A stretch of 64,000 nt of DNA from Streptomyces sp. JH34 (GCF_029428875.1 NZ_JAJSOO010000001.1:5518001-5582000), one strand, 5' to 3'. Positions 46,346-56,070 are shown, counted from the first letter of the stretch. Program-made: numbers and translations. The notes: generated by a model not told the origin, from the sequence alone.

Positions 46346-47089
46346 TCAGGCAGGAGTGAAGGCCGAGTACGGCGGACCCCTCCGTCCCACGGAGTGCACC
46401 AGGAAGCGGACGGGGGCGAGCGGGTGCGGGCGGCCGGCGCGGAGGGCCCCGGGCCGTCCACGGCGCCGGGCCGTGCCGGTCACGGCGACCGCGGTGAGCA
46501 GCGGGCGGAACGCGACGGCGGCCGCCGCGCACAGCAGGCCCGCCAGCGCCGACTCGCCCCGCCGCAGCCAGGCGGCGGCCAGCAGGCCGACCGCCACGTG
46601 CGCGGCCAGCAGCAGCCAGGGGACGGCGGGGCCCGGAGAGGCGAGCAGGGCGGCGGCATGGCCGCCGTTCCCCGTCACCCCGGCCAGGGGGGCGCCGACC
46701 GAGGCCACGCCGGAGAGCCCGTCGGCCCCGGACCCGGCCTCGCCGCCGCACAGCACGTCGACGCCCACGGAACGCAGCGGGCCCGCGATCGGGCCGCCCG
46801 CGGCGCCGTAGCAGAGGTGCTGGCCGGTGGTGAACACCGTGTCGGCGGCCAGCTCCAGCGGAACCAGCAGACCGGCGATCGCCCCGAAGCCGCGCTCCCG
46901 GCCCGCCAGCGCGAACGCCACGGCGAAGACCGCCCCGGCCAGCAGCGCGACGACGGTCAGCGGCAGCGGGACCCGGGACAGCAGCACATGGGACGCGGTG
47001 GAGAGCGTGACGACGAGCGCGGTGAACAGCGCCGCGCGTACCGCTCTGATCCGTGTCGCTGATACGTCCATCGCCGGAGAGTGTGTCAT
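46346..47089 (-). CDS. Integral membrane protein of unknown function
   Basis: 247 residues from ATG 47089 (ATG 47071 is an alternative). Five or so hydrophobic helices are visible (about 18-38, 43-63, 66-84, 160-178 and 182-205), with a Gly-rich periplasmic loop containing two Cys (HLCYGAAGG and DVLCGGE). The C-terminus is Arg/Pro-rich. I do not recognise a family. The paired loop cysteines and position just upstream of a DsbA-like gene make a redox link conceivable. Confidence 0.7.
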   Translation of the reverse strand: MTHSPAMDVSATRIRAVRAALFTALVVTLSTASHVLLSRVPLPLTVVALLAGAVFAVAFALAGRERGFGAIAGLLVPLELAADTVFTTGQHLCYGAAGGPIAGPLRSVGVDVLCGGEAGSGADGLSGVASVGAPLAGVTGNGGHAAALLASPGPAVPWLLLAAHVAVGLLAAAWLRRGESALAGLLCAAAAVAFRPLLTAVAVTGTARRRGRPGALRAGRPHPLAPVRFLVHSVGRRGPPYSAFTPA

Positions 47090-47151
47090 GCGTTCCCGTA
47101 AGCGAGCCGTGAGGATCCGCGGGACCCGGTGTCCGGGCCCCACGGACGGTC

Positions 47152-48477
47152 CTACAGGCCCGGGATGCGGCCGTTGCGGAAGAGGTCGACGAAGATCTGG
47201 TGGTCGGCCCGGGTCCGGGCGCCGTAGCTGTGCGCGAAGTCGACCAGCAGCCCGGCGAAGCCCTCCTCGTCCGCGGCGATGGCCGCGTCGATCGCGCGTT
47301 CCGTGGAGAACGGCACCAGCGAGTGCCCGCTCTCGTCGTCCGCCGCCGCGTGCATCGTGGCCGTGGCCCGGCCGAGATCGGCGACCACCGCCGCGATCTC
47401 CTCCGGCTCGTCGATGTCGGACCAGTCCAGATCGACGGCGTAGGGGGAGACCTCGGCCACCAGCTGGCCGGACCCGTCCAGCTCGGTCCAGCCCAGCCAC
47501 GGGTCCGCGTGCGCCTGGAGCGCGCGCTGCGAGATCACCGTGCGGTGCCCCTCGTGCTGGAAGTAGTCCCGCACGGCGGCGTCCTTGATGTGCCGGGACA
47601 CCGCCGGCGTCTGCGCCTGCTTGAGGTAGATCACCACGTCGTTCTCCAGGGCGTCGCTGTTGCCCTCCAGGAGGATGTTGTACGACGGGAGACCGGCCGA
47701 ACCGATCCCGATGCCCCGGCGGCCGACGACGTCCTTCACCCGGTACGAATCGGGCCGGGTGAGGCTCGACTCCGGCAGCGTCTCCAGATAGCCGTCGAAC
47801 GCCGCGAGCACCTTGTAGCGCGTCGCCGCGTCCAGGTCGATCGCGCCGCCGTCGTCGGTGAACCGGCGCTCGAAGTCCCGGATCTCCGTCATCGAGTCGA
47901 GCAGCCCGAACCGGGTCAGCGCGCGGGCGTCACGCAGGGCACCGAGCAGCGGGCCCTCGGCGGTGTCCAGGGTGAACGGAGGCACCTCGTCGTTCTTGGC
48001 GCCGGTCGCCAGGGCGTGGATCCGCTCCCGGTAGGCGGCCGCGTAGACACGCACGAGCTCGGTGATCTGGTCGTCGCCGAGGGCCTTCGCGTAGCCGATC
48101 AGGGCGACGGACGCGGCGAAGCGCTTGAGGTCCCAGGTGAAGGGACCCACATAGGCCTCGTCGAAGTCGTTGACGTTGAACACGAGCCGGCCGTTGGCGT
48201 CCATGTAGGTGCCGAAGTTCTCGGCGTGCAGGTCACCGTGGATCCACACCCGGCTCGTTCGTTCGTCCAGGTAGGGACCGGTGTGCTGCTCACGGTCGAG
48301 ATCGGAGTAGAACAGACCGGCCGAGCCCCGGTAGAACGCGAAGGCCGAGCCCGCCATCTTGCGGAACTTCACCCGGAAGGCTGCGGGGTCGGCGGCCAGG
48401 AGCTGCCCGAACGCGGTGTCGAAAACGGCGAGGATCTGCTCCCCGCGCTGCTCTGCGCCGGTCTGCGTGTCCGACAT
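47152..48477 (-). CDS. DUF2252 family protein (kinase-like fold)
   Basis: 441 residues from ATG 48477, with GGAGG upstream. The segment WIHGDLHAENFGT followed by NVNDFDEA resembles the catalytic HxDxxxxN and metal-binding DxD motifs of aminoglycoside phosphotransferase-like kinases, as in DUF2252. Further family blocks are GRRGIGIGSAG and YLKQAQTPAVSRH. The substrate is unknown. It is divergent from dnaE, with 223 bases between the two starts. Confidence 0.88.
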   Translation of the reverse strand: MSDTQTGAEQRGEQILAVFDTAFGQLLAADPAAFRVKFRKMAGSAFAFYRGSAGLFYSDLDREQHTGPYLDERTSRVWIHGDLHAENFGTYMDANGRLVFNVNDFDEAYVGPFTWDLKRFAASVALIGYAKALGDDQITELVRVYAAAYRERIHALATGAKNDEVPPFTLDTAEGPLLGALRDARALTRFGLLDSMTEIRDFERRFTDDGGAIDLDAATRYKVLAAFDGYLETLPESSLTRPDSYRVKDVVGRRGIGIGSAGLPSYNILLEGNSDALENDVVIYLKQAQTPAVSRHIKDAAVRDYFQHEGHRTVISQRALQAHADPWLGWTELDGSGQLVAEVSPYAVDLDWSDIDEPEEIAAVVADLGRATATMHAAADDESGHSLVPFSTERAIDAAIAADEEGFAGLLVDFAHSYGARTRADHQIFVDLFRNGRIPGL

Positions 48478-48700
48478 CGCTGGGTGCCTCCTGGTACATG
48501 GCGTTCATGACATTTGGGACGGGCGTCCCCGGTCTTCCAACGCGCGACCGTACCGTGGAGTGCCCGTCGTCCGTGACCTCGGCGACGTAGACTTCCACGC
48601 TGTCCCCCCAGCCCGCCATCTCCCACCCGTCGTCCCACCGTCACCCCTCATCGAGGCGCTCAGCGCCGCCCTGAAGACACCGCCCCGGAGGCACAGCGCC

Positions 48701-51700
48701 GTGAGCAAGCCGCCCTTCACGCACCTGCACGTCCACACCCAGTACTCGCTGCTGGACGGTGCCGCGCGGCTCAAGGACATGTTCGAGGCGTGCAACGACA
48801 TGGGCATGTCGCACATCGCGATGACCGACCACGGCAACCTCCACGGGGCGTACGACTTCTTCCACTCCGCGAAGAAGGCCGGGGTGACGCCGATCATCGG
48901 GATCGAGGCCTACGTCGCCCCCGAGTCCCGCAAGCACAAGCGGAAGGTCCAGTGGGGCCAGCCGCACCAGAAGCGGGACGACGTCTCGGGTTCCGGCGGT
49001 TACACCCACAAGACGATCTGGGCGGCGAACAGCACCGGGCTGCACAACCTCTTCAAGCTCTCCTCGGACGCGTACGCCGAGGGCTGGCTGCAGAAGTGGC
49101 CCCGCATGGACAAGGAGACCATCTCCCAGTGGTCCGAGGGCCTCATCGCCTCCACCGGGTGCCCGTCCGGCGAGGTGCAGACGCGTCTGCGGCTCGGGCA
49201 GTTCGACGAGGCCGTCCAGGCGGCCTCCGACTACAAGGACATCTTCGGTGAGGGCCGGTACTTCCTGGAGCTGATGGACCACGGCATCGAGATCGAGCGC
49301 CGGGTCCGCGACGGGCTCCTGGAGATCGGCCGGAAGCTGGACATCCCGCCGCTCGTGACGAACGACTCGCACTACACGTACGCCAACGAGGCGACCGCGC
49401 ACGACGCCCTGCTCTGCATCCAGACCGGCAAGAACCTCTCCGACCCCGACCGCTTCCGCTTCGACGGCACGGGCTACTACCTCAAGACGACGGACGAGAT
49501 GTACGGCGTCGACTCCTCCGACGCCTGGCAGGAGGGCTGCGCCAACACCCTCCTCGTCGCACAGCAGATCGACACGACCGGCATGTTCGAGAAGCGCGAC
49601 CTGATGCCGAAGTTCGACATCCCCGACGGCTTCACGGAGATCACCTGGTTCCAGGAGGAGGTCCGGGTCGGCATGGGCCGCCGCTACCCCGGAGGCGTCC
49701 CCGAGGACCGGCAGAAGCAGGCCGAGTACGAGATGGACATCATCATCCAGATGGGGTTCCCGGGGTACTTCCTCGTCGTCGCCGACTTCATCATGTGGGC
49801 CAAGAACAACGGCATCGCGGTCGGCCCCGGCCGTGGCTCCGCCGCCGGCTCGATCGTCGCCTACGCCATGGGCATCACCGACCTCGACCCGATCACCCAC
49901 GGGCTGATCTTCGAGCGCTTCCTCAACCCCGAGCGCGTCTCCATGCCCGACGTCGACATCGACTTCGACGAGCGCCGGCGCGTCGAGGTGATCAGGTACG
50001 TCACCGAGAAGTACGGCGCCGACAAGGTCGCCATGATCGGCACCTACGGCAAGATCAAGGCCAAGAACGCGATCAAGGACTCCGCGCGCGTCCTGGGCTA
50101 CCCCTACGCGATGGGCGACCGGCTCACCAAGGCCATGCCCGCGGACGTCCTCGGCAAGGGCATCGACCTCAACGGCATCACCGACCCGAAGCACCCGCGC
50201 TACAGCGAGGCGGGCGAGATCCGGGGGATGTACGAGAACGAGCCCGACGTCCGGAAGGTCATCGACACCGCCAAGGGCGTGGAGGGCCTCGTCCGGCAGA
50301 TGGGTGTCCACGCGGCCGGCGTGATCATGTCCAGCGAGCCCATCGTCGACCACGCGCCGATCTGGGTACGGCACACCGACGGCGTGACGATCACGCAGTG
50401 GGACTACCCCCAGTGCGAGTCGCTCGGCCTGCTGAAGATGGACTTCCTGGGCCTGCGCAACCTGACGATCATGGACGACGCCATCAAGATGGTGAAGGCC
50501 AACAAGGGCGTCGACCTGGAGATGCTCTCCCTGCCCCTGGACGACCCCAAGACCTACGAGCTGCTGTGCCGCGGTGACACGCTCGGGGTGTTCCAGTTCG
50601 ACGGCGGGCCCATGCGCTCACTGCTCCGCCAGATGCAGCCCGACAACTTCGAGGACATCTCCGCCGTCTCGGCCCTCTACCGGCCGGGCCCGATGGGCAT
50701 GAACTCGCACACGAACTACGCCGAGCGCAAGAACGCCCGGCAGGAGATCACCCCGATCCACCCGGAGCTGGAGGAGCCCCTCAAGGAGGTCCTCGGGCTC
50801 ACCTACGGCCTGATCGTGTACCAGGAGCAGGTGCAGAAGGCCGCCCAGATCGTCGCCGGCTACTCGCTCGGCGAGGCCGACATCCTGCGCCGCGTGATGG
50901 GCAAGAAGAAGGCCGACGAGCTGGCGAAGAACTTCGTCCTCTTCGAGGCCGGTGCCAAGAAGAACGGCTTCTCCGACGCGGCGATCAAGGCCCTGTGGGA
51001 CGTCCTCGTGCCGTTCGCCGGATACGCCTTCAACAAGGCGCACTCCTCCGCGTACGGCCTGGTCACCTACTGGACCGCCTACCTCAAGGCGAACTACCCG
51101 GCCGAGTACATGGCCGCCCTGCTGACGTCCGTCAAGGACGACAAGGACAAGTCCGCGGTCTACCTCAACGAGTGCCGGCGCATGGGCATCAAGGTGCTCC
51201 CGCCGAACGTCAACGAGTCCGAGCCGAACTTCGCCGCCCAGGGCGACGACGTGATCCTCTTCGGGCTGACCGCCGTCCGCAACGTCGGACAGAACGTGGT
51301 CGACTCGATCATCAGGTGCCGCAAGGCCAAGGGGAAGTACTCCACCTTCCCCGACTTCCTCGACAAGGTCGAAGCGGTCGTCTGCAACAAGCGCACCGTC
51401 GAGTCGCTGATCAAGGCCGGTGCCTTCGACGAGATGGGGCACACCCGGAAGGGACTCGTCGCCCATCACGAGCCGATGATCGACAACGTGGTGCAGGTCA
51501 AGCGCAAGGAGGCCGAGGGGCAGTTCGACCTCTTCGGCGGCATGGGCGACGAGGCGAGCGACGAGCCGGGCTTCGGCCTGGACGTCGAGTTCTCCGACAT
51601 CGAGTGGGAGAAGTCCTACCTGCTCGCGCAGGAACGCGAGATGCTCGGCCTCTACGTCTCCGACCACCCGCTCTTCGGCCTGGAGCACGTCCTGTCCGAC

Positions 51701-52240
51701 AAGTCGGACGCGGCGATCTCGCAGCTCACCGGCGGCGAGCACTCCGACGGCGCGATCGTCACCGTGGGCGGGATCATCTCCGGCCTCCAGCGCAAGATGA
51801 CCAAGCAGGGCAACGCCTGGGCCATCGCCACCGTGGAGGACCTCGCGGGCTCCATCGAGTGCATGTTCTTCCCCGCGACCTACCAGCTGGTCTCCACCCA
51901 GCTCGTCGAGGACACCGTCGTCTTCGTCAAGGGACGCCTCGACAAGCGCGAGGACGTGCCGCGCCTGGTCGCCATGGAGATGCAGGTCCCCGACATCTCG
52001 AACGCCGGGTCCAACGCGCCCGTCGTCCTGACCATCCCCACGGTCCGCGTCACCCCGCCCATGGTCAGCAGGCTCGGCGAGGTCCTCAGCCATCACCGCG
52101 GCGACACCGAGGTGCGCATCAGGCTCCAGGGCCCCCGCAAGACCACCGTGCTCCGGCTGGACCGGCACCGCGTCAAGCCGGACCCCGCCCTCTTCGGCGA
52201 CCTCAAGGTGCTGCTCGGCCCGTCCTGCCTGGCCGGCTGA
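48701..52240 (+). CDS. dnaE: DNA polymerase III alpha subunit DnaE
   Basis: 1179 residues from GTG 48701. The N-terminal PHP domain begins FTHLHVHTQYSLLDGAARL. The polymerase palm carries PGRGSAAGSIVAYAMGITDLDPI and the catalytic PDVDIDFDERRR (Asp417, Asp419). Fingers, the tandem helix-hairpin-helix region and a C-terminal OB fold (IVTVGGIISGLQRKMTKQG) complete a normal-length replicative DnaE1. It is the chromosomal replicase. A strong terminator follows directly. Confidence 0.97.
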   Translation: MSKPPFTHLHVHTQYSLLDGAARLKDMFEACNDMGMSHIAMTDHGNLHGAYDFFHSAKKAGVTPIIGIEAYVAPESRKHKRKVQWGQPHQKRDDVSGSGGYTHKTIWAANSTGLHNLFKLSSDAYAEGWLQKWPRMDKETISQWSEGLIASTGCPSGEVQTRLRLGQFDEAVQAASDYKDIFGEGRYFLELMDHGIEIERRVRDGLLEIGRKLDIPPLVTNDSHYTYANEATAHDALLCIQTGKNLSDPDRFRFDGTGYYLKTTDEMYGVDSSDAWQEGCANTLLVAQQIDTTGMFEKRDLMPKFDIPDGFTEITWFQEEVRVGMGRRYPGGVPEDRQKQAEYEMDIIIQMGFPGYFLVVADFIMWAKNNGIAVGPGRGSAAGSIVAYAMGITDLDPITHGLIFERFLNPERVSMPDVDIDFDERRRVEVIRYVTEKYGADKVAMIGTYGKIKAKNAIKDSARVLGYPYAMGDRLTKAMPADVLGKGIDLNGITDPKHPRYSEAGEIRGMYENEPDVRKVIDTAKGVEGLVRQMGVHAAGVIMSSEPIVDHAPIWVRHTDGVTITQWDYPQCESLGLLKMDFLGLRNLTIMDDAIKMVKANKGVDLEMLSLPLDDPKTYELLCRGDTLGVFQFDGGPMRSLLRQMQPDNFEDISAVSALYRPGPMGMNSHTNYAERKNARQEITPIHPELEEPLKEVLGLTYGLIVYQEQVQKAAQIVAGYSLGEADILRRVMGKKKADELAKNFVLFEAGAKKNGFSDAAIKALWDVLVPFAGYAFNKAHSSAYGLVTYWTAYLKANYPAEYMAALLTSVKDDKDKSAVYLNECRRMGIKVLPPNVNESEPNFAAQGDDVILFGLTAVRNVGQNVVDSIIRCRKAKGKYSTFPDFLDKVEAVVCNKRTVESLIKAGAFDEMGHTRKGLVAHHEPMIDNVVQVKRKEAEGQFDLFGGMGDEASDEPGFGLDVEFSDIEWEKSYLLAQEREMLGLYVSDHPLFGLEHVLSDKSDAAISQLTGGEHSDGAIVTVGGIISGLQRKMTKQGNAWAIATVEDLAGSIECMFFPATYQLVSTQLVEDTVVFVKGRLDKREDVPRLVAMEMQVPDISNAGSNAPVVLTIPTVRVTPPMVSRLGEVLSHHRGDTEVRIRLQGPRKTTVLRLDRHRVKPDPALFGDLKVLLGPSCLAG

Positions 52241-52258
52241 CACCCGGACCCGGACCCG

Positions 52259-52298
52259 CGAGAGGGGCGCCCCGCCGATCGGCGGGGCGCCCCTCTCG
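52259..52298. terminator. Bidirectional terminator after dnaE
   Basis: The arms 52259-52276 and 52281-52298 form a perfect 18-bp stem with a GATC loop. It lies between dnaE (ending 52240) and the small minus-strand gene ending at 52320. Confidence 0.9.
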
Positions 52299-52319
52299 GC
52301 CTGTCGGCCGTGCGAACCG

Positions 52320-52499
52320 TCAGTTGTGGCCGAAGCGCTTCTGGTGCTTGCGCGCGACGTCGGCCGGGCTGCCCTGGGCCTGCGACTGGGCCTGAGTCTG
52401 CGACTCGTACGCCGTCGACCTGGCCTCCTCCGCGCCACGCTCCGCGGCGGATGCGCGGTCGTGCTGGCCGCCCTGCTTGCGGTTCTTGTTCTTCGCCAT
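52320..52499 (-). CDS. Small hydrophilic protein, 59 residues
   Basis: It runs from ATG 52499, preceded by a perfect AGGAGG, to a TGA at 52322-52320. The product (MAKNKNRKQGG start, QTQAQSQAQG centre, ARKHQKRFGHN end) is basic, Gln/Ala-rich and probably disordered. Its reading-frame codon use fits the genome, and a terminator sits directly downstream. Similar short hydrophilic proteins occur in Streptomyces next to dnaE. The function is unknown. Confidence 0.8.
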   Translation of the reverse strand: MAKNKNRKQGGQHDRASAAERGAEEARSTAYESQTQAQSQAQGSPADVARKHQKRFGHN

Positions 52500-52607
52500 C
52501 GTGATGCCTCCTGTGGGAGATCTGGGGGTCCAGAACCGCTGTCAGATTCACATAGCACCGCAAAGGACGCATGTTGGATCATTACTGAGCGTAGTAGGGG
52601 AGGTATC

Positions 52608-52694
52608 ATGCGCGGCTCTCCGATCCGCCACGCCGATGATCGAGTTCCGGACCTCAAGGCCGGTGCCGTCGGGCAGACTCGAAGGAAACCCTGA
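52608..52694 (+). CDS. Possible 28-residue peptide
   Basis: ATG 52608 is preceded by GGGGAGG at ideal spacing and opens a 28-codon frame (MRGSPIRHADD start, RRKP end) closing at 52694. It is hydrophilic and basic and lies in the 277-base gap before the NYN gene, so it may be a leader peptide. The strong ribosome binding site is the only positive evidence. Confidence 0.35.
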   Translation: MRGSPIRHADDRVPDLKAGAVGQTRRKP

Positions 52695-52776
52695 GTGAGC
52701 CAACCCCGGGTCGGCGGACCCGCCCCCCATGTCCGGGCCCGCCGGTCCGCCGCCGAATTGGAAGAGGGTGGAACGC

Positions 52777-54030
52777 GTGGACCGTTGCGTCGTCCTGGTG
52801 GACGCCGGCTACTTGCTGGGCGCAGCCGCGAGCCTGCTGGCCGGAGAGCCCGCCCGTTCCCGCATCACCGTCGACCACGCCGCCCTGATCCAGGGTCTGC
52901 GCGAGCGCGCCGAGGCCGACACGGAACAGCCCCTGCTGCGCATCTACTGGTTCGACGGCGCCCCCGACCGCGTACCGCAGCCCGAGCACCGCAGGCTGCG
53001 GGTCATGCCGCGGGTGACCGTCCGGCTCGGGGCACTCACCCGCAGTGACGGACGGTGGGCGCAGAAGGGCGTCGACGCCGCCATGCACGCCGAGCTGACC
53101 GAACTGGCCAGGAACCGGGCCTGCTCCGACGTGGTGCTCGTGACCGGCGACGGCGATCTGCTGCCCGGCCTCATGTCCGCCAAGGAACACGGCGTCGCCG
53201 TCCACCTGTGGGCCGTCCAGGCCGCCGACGGCGACTACAACCAGTCCGAGGACCTGGTCGCGGAGGCCGACGAGCGGCGGGTGCTCGACCGTGCCTGGAT
53301 CACCCAGGCCGTACGGGCCAAGGAGACGGGCGGTGTGTGCCCGCCCCCGCCGGCCCCCCGGCCCGAGATCGCCGCGATCCTCTCGGCGCCTCTGCCCGAG
53401 GCCGCCCTCGCCGCCTCCGCCGAGCGTGCGTCCGAGGCACAGGCCGCGGTCGCCCGCGACGACGCCACCGTCACACCGGCCGGCGCGTCCGTCCCCCACC
53501 CGCAGCCCGGCCCCGGCCACAAGGGCGTGCCCACGCCCAAGGACCTGGCGAGCCTGCGCGCGCCCGGGGCGCCGGCCGCGCAGCAGCCCGTACCGCAGCC
53601 CCTCGGCAACGCGACCCTGCGCTGGTCCTCCGACAGAGGCTGGGTGGAGCGCGGAGGGCCGCTCGGTGAGCCGGCCGAGACCGCTTCCCTGCCGACCCTC
53701 GCCCAGCTCACCAGCGCCGAACAGCGCTGGGCGGACCGGGAGGAGGACATCACCACCGTCGGCGGTGACCCCTTCGAGGTCGGCCAGGTCTTCGCCCGGC
53801 GCTGGATGGAGCGGCTGCCGGAGACGGTCCACCTGCAGAAGCTGTCCACGATGTACCCCCGCATCCCGCACCGCATCGACGGCGAACTCCTCAGGTACGC
53901 GGCACGCTTCGGGCTGCTCGCGCACAAGGACGACCAGATCGACGAGCACGACCGCTATGCCATCCGGGCCGGGTTCTGGCGTGAGATCGACGTACGGGCC
54001 GCCGCCGAGCACGCCCCCGCGGGGGAGTGA
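52777..54030 (+). CDS. NYN-domain protein (PIN-like RNase fold)
   Basis: 417 residues from GTG 52777, preceded by AGAGGGTGG; GTG 52768 and ATG 52729 are alternatives. The N-terminal NYN domain shows the acidic metal-site motifs CVVLVDAGYLL, QKGVDAAMHAEL and VVLVTGDGDLLPGL. An Ala/Pro-rich linker (about 185-275) leads to a C-terminal helical domain (about 290-405). NYN domains are predicted RNases in RNA processing or silencing-like roles. The ABC transporter genes follow after 64 bases. Confidence 0.88.
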   Translation: MDRCVVLVDAGYLLGAAASLLAGEPARSRITVDHAALIQGLRERAEADTEQPLLRIYWFDGAPDRVPQPEHRRLRVMPRVTVRLGALTRSDGRWAQKGVDAAMHAELTELARNRACSDVVLVTGDGDLLPGLMSAKEHGVAVHLWAVQAADGDYNQSEDLVAEADERRVLDRAWITQAVRAKETGGVCPPPPAPRPEIAAILSAPLPEAALAASAERASEAQAAVARDDATVTPAGASVPHPQPGPGHKGVPTPKDLASLRAPGAPAAQQPVPQPLGNATLRWSSDRGWVERGGPLGEPAETASLPTLAQLTSAEQRWADREEDITTVGGDPFEVGQVFARRWMERLPETVHLQKLSTMYPRIPHRIDGELLRYAARFGLLAHKDDQIDEHDRYAIRAGFWREIDVRAAAEHAPAGE

Positions 54031-54094
54031 GCGGGGCGGCACTGCCCTGCCCCGGACGCAATACGGGGCATCCGACCCCGTAGTCTCATTCCTC

Positions 54095-55132
54095 GTGAGT
54101 ACGGGCACAGCACAGGCTACGGGCGCAGCACAGGCGGAGACCGGCACCGTGTGCGCGGTGCGTGACCTGGTCAAGACCTACCCCGCCGTGCGCGGCCGGC
54201 GCGGCCGCCCCGCCACCCCGGAGGTGCGCGCCACCGACGGTGTCCGCCTCGACGTCCGGCGCGGAGAGATCTTCGGGCTGCTCGGACCCAACGGCGCGGG
54301 CAAGTCCACCCTCGTACGCCAGCTCACCGGACTGATGCGTCCCGACTCCGGAAGCGTCGAGGTGCTGGGACACGATCTCGTACGCCATCCCGAGCGGGCC
54401 TCCCGGCTCATCGGCTACCTCGGCCAGGTGTCCACCGCCCTCGACGAACTGACGGTGTCGCTCGCCGCGGAGACCACCGGGCGCCTGCGGGGCCTGCCGG
54501 TGCGGGCGGCGCGCGCCGCCCGCGACGACGTACTGGAGGAGCTCGGCCTCACCGGGCTCGCCGGGCGTCCCATCAAGAAGCTCTCGGGCGGACAGCGCCG
54601 CCTCGCCTGCTTCGCCGCGACGCTCGTCGGGGAACGCCCCGTCCTGGTCCTCGACGAGCCGACGACCGGGATGGATCCCGTCGCCCGGCGCTCCGTCTGG
54701 TCCGCCGTCGACCGGCGGCGGGCCGAGCACGGGGCGACGGTGCTGCTCGTGACCCACAACGTCATCGAGGCGGAGACGGTCCTGGACCGGGTGGCCGTCA
54801 TGGAGGGCGGCAGGGTGATCGCCTGCGACACCCCGGCAGGGCTCAAGGAACAGGTGGCCGGCGAGGTGCGGGTCGAGCTGGTGTGGCGCGAGAGGGCGCC
54901 GCTGGACGTCCCGGAGGTGGCCGCGCTCCGCGAGTCCGCCCAGGAATCGGGGCGCAGGTGGGTACTGCGGCTCTGCCCCGACGAGGCACGGGCCGCCGTG
55001 GCCGCGGTGACCGGCGGGGCCGCCTTCTCCTCGCTCGACGACTTCACGCTGGCCACCCCCAGCCTCGAGGACGTCTACCTGGCGCTCGGCGGGGACGCGG
55101 CCAGGGCCACCGAGGGACTGGTGAAGGCGTGA
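54095..55132 (+). CDS. ABC transporter ATP-binding protein (ABC-2 exporter)
   Basis: 345 residues from GTG 54095. All canonical motifs are present: Walker A GPNGAGKST, Q-loop (YLGQ), signature LSGGQRRL, Walker B VLVLDEPTTGMD and the H-loop (LLVTHN). A C-terminal extension of about 90 residues is typical of DrrA-type drug or polymer exporters. The permease gene follows after 55 bases. The exported substrate is unknown. Confidence 0.94.
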   Translation: MSTGTAQATGAAQAETGTVCAVRDLVKTYPAVRGRRGRPATPEVRATDGVRLDVRRGEIFGLLGPNGAGKSTLVRQLTGLMRPDSGSVEVLGHDLVRHPERASRLIGYLGQVSTALDELTVSLAAETTGRLRGLPVRAARAARDDVLEELGLTGLAGRPIKKLSGGQRRLACFAATLVGERPVLVLDEPTTGMDPVARRSVWSAVDRRRAEHGATVLLVTHNVIEAETVLDRVAVMEGGRVIACDTPAGLKEQVAGEVRVELVWRERAPLDVPEVAALRESAQESGRRWVLRLCPDEARAAVAAVTGGAAFSSLDDFTLATPSLEDVYLALGGDAARATEGLVKA

Positions 55133-55187
55133 TCAGGACGGTGAACGTGTCGGGATACGTGTCGGAGACGAACGGGAGCACGGCCAG

Positions 55188-56036
55188 GTGACGAGCATCG
55201 TTCCCACCGAGTCCGCGAAGACGGCGCCGAAGGGCCGGGCCCCCGGCGCGAGTGCAGCCGTACGGGCCGCCCGCACCGCCCCCGCCGCGCTCGCGCCGAG
55301 GGCCAGGCTGCTGCCGTCGCTCGCCGCCGTGTACCGGGCCCAGCTGTCCCGGGCGAGGGTCGCGCGGATCCCACTGCTCTTCGTCGCGACGTTCCAGTCC
55401 GTCGGGATCATGGTGCTGATGCGCGGGGTCGTCGACGGCGGTTCGGAGGCGCGGGCCGTCGTCGCCGGGTCCAGCGTGCTGGTCGTGGCGTTCGTGGCGC
55501 TCAATCTGCTCGCCCAGTACTTCGGCCAGCTCCGGGCGGGCGGCGGGCTCGACCACTACGCGACGCTGCCGGTGCCGCCCGCCGCGGTGGTGCTGGGGGC
55601 GGCGGGGGCGTACGCCTCGTTCACCGTGCCCGGCACGATCGTCACGGCGGTGGCGGGCAGCGCGCTGTTCGGACTTCCGATGACGCATCTGTGGGTGCTC
55701 GTCGCCGTCATCCCGCTCTCCGGAGCCGCGCTCTCCGGGCTGGGTGCCGCCCTGGGACTGCTGGCGCCCCGGCAGGAGCTGGCGACGCTGCTCGGACAGC
55801 TGGGCATGTCCGCCGCGCTGCTCCTCGGGGTGCTCCCGGCCGAGCGGCTGCCCGGACCCGTCGGATGGGCACGTGACCTGCTGCCGTCGACCTACGGCGT
55901 CGAGGCGCTGTCCCGGTCCTTCGACGCCCACCCCGACTGGGCGGTCGTGGCCCTCGACCTCGCGGTCTGCGCGGCGGTCGGTGTGCTCTCGCTGGCCGTG
56001 GCCACCTGGGCGTACCGGCGTGCGGCGGTCCGGTGA
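55188..56036 (+). CDS. ABC-2 type transporter permease
   Basis: 282 residues from GTG 55188. A basic, Ala/Pro-rich N-terminus (1-45) precedes six hydrophobic helices in the ABC-2 pattern, including the GLDHYATLPVPPAAVVLG loop and the LPGPVGWARDLLPSTYGVEALSRSF segment near the last helix. It is the membrane partner of the upstream ATPase. Confidence 0.92.
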   Translation: MTSIVPTESAKTAPKGRAPGASAAVRAARTAPAALAPRARLLPSLAAVYRAQLSRARVARIPLLFVATFQSVGIMVLMRGVVDGGSEARAVVAGSSVLVVAFVALNLLAQYFGQLRAGGGLDHYATLPVPPAAVVLGAAGAYASFTVPGTIVTAVAGSALFGLPMTHLWVLVAVIPLSGAALSGLGAALGLLAPRQELATLLGQLGMSAALLLGVLPAERLPGPVGWARDLLPSTYGVEALSRSFDAHPDWAVVALDLAVCAAVGVLSLAVATWAYRRAAVR

Positions 56037-56070
56037 GGCAGTGATCGCGGCGGCCTGGCACGATGGCACC

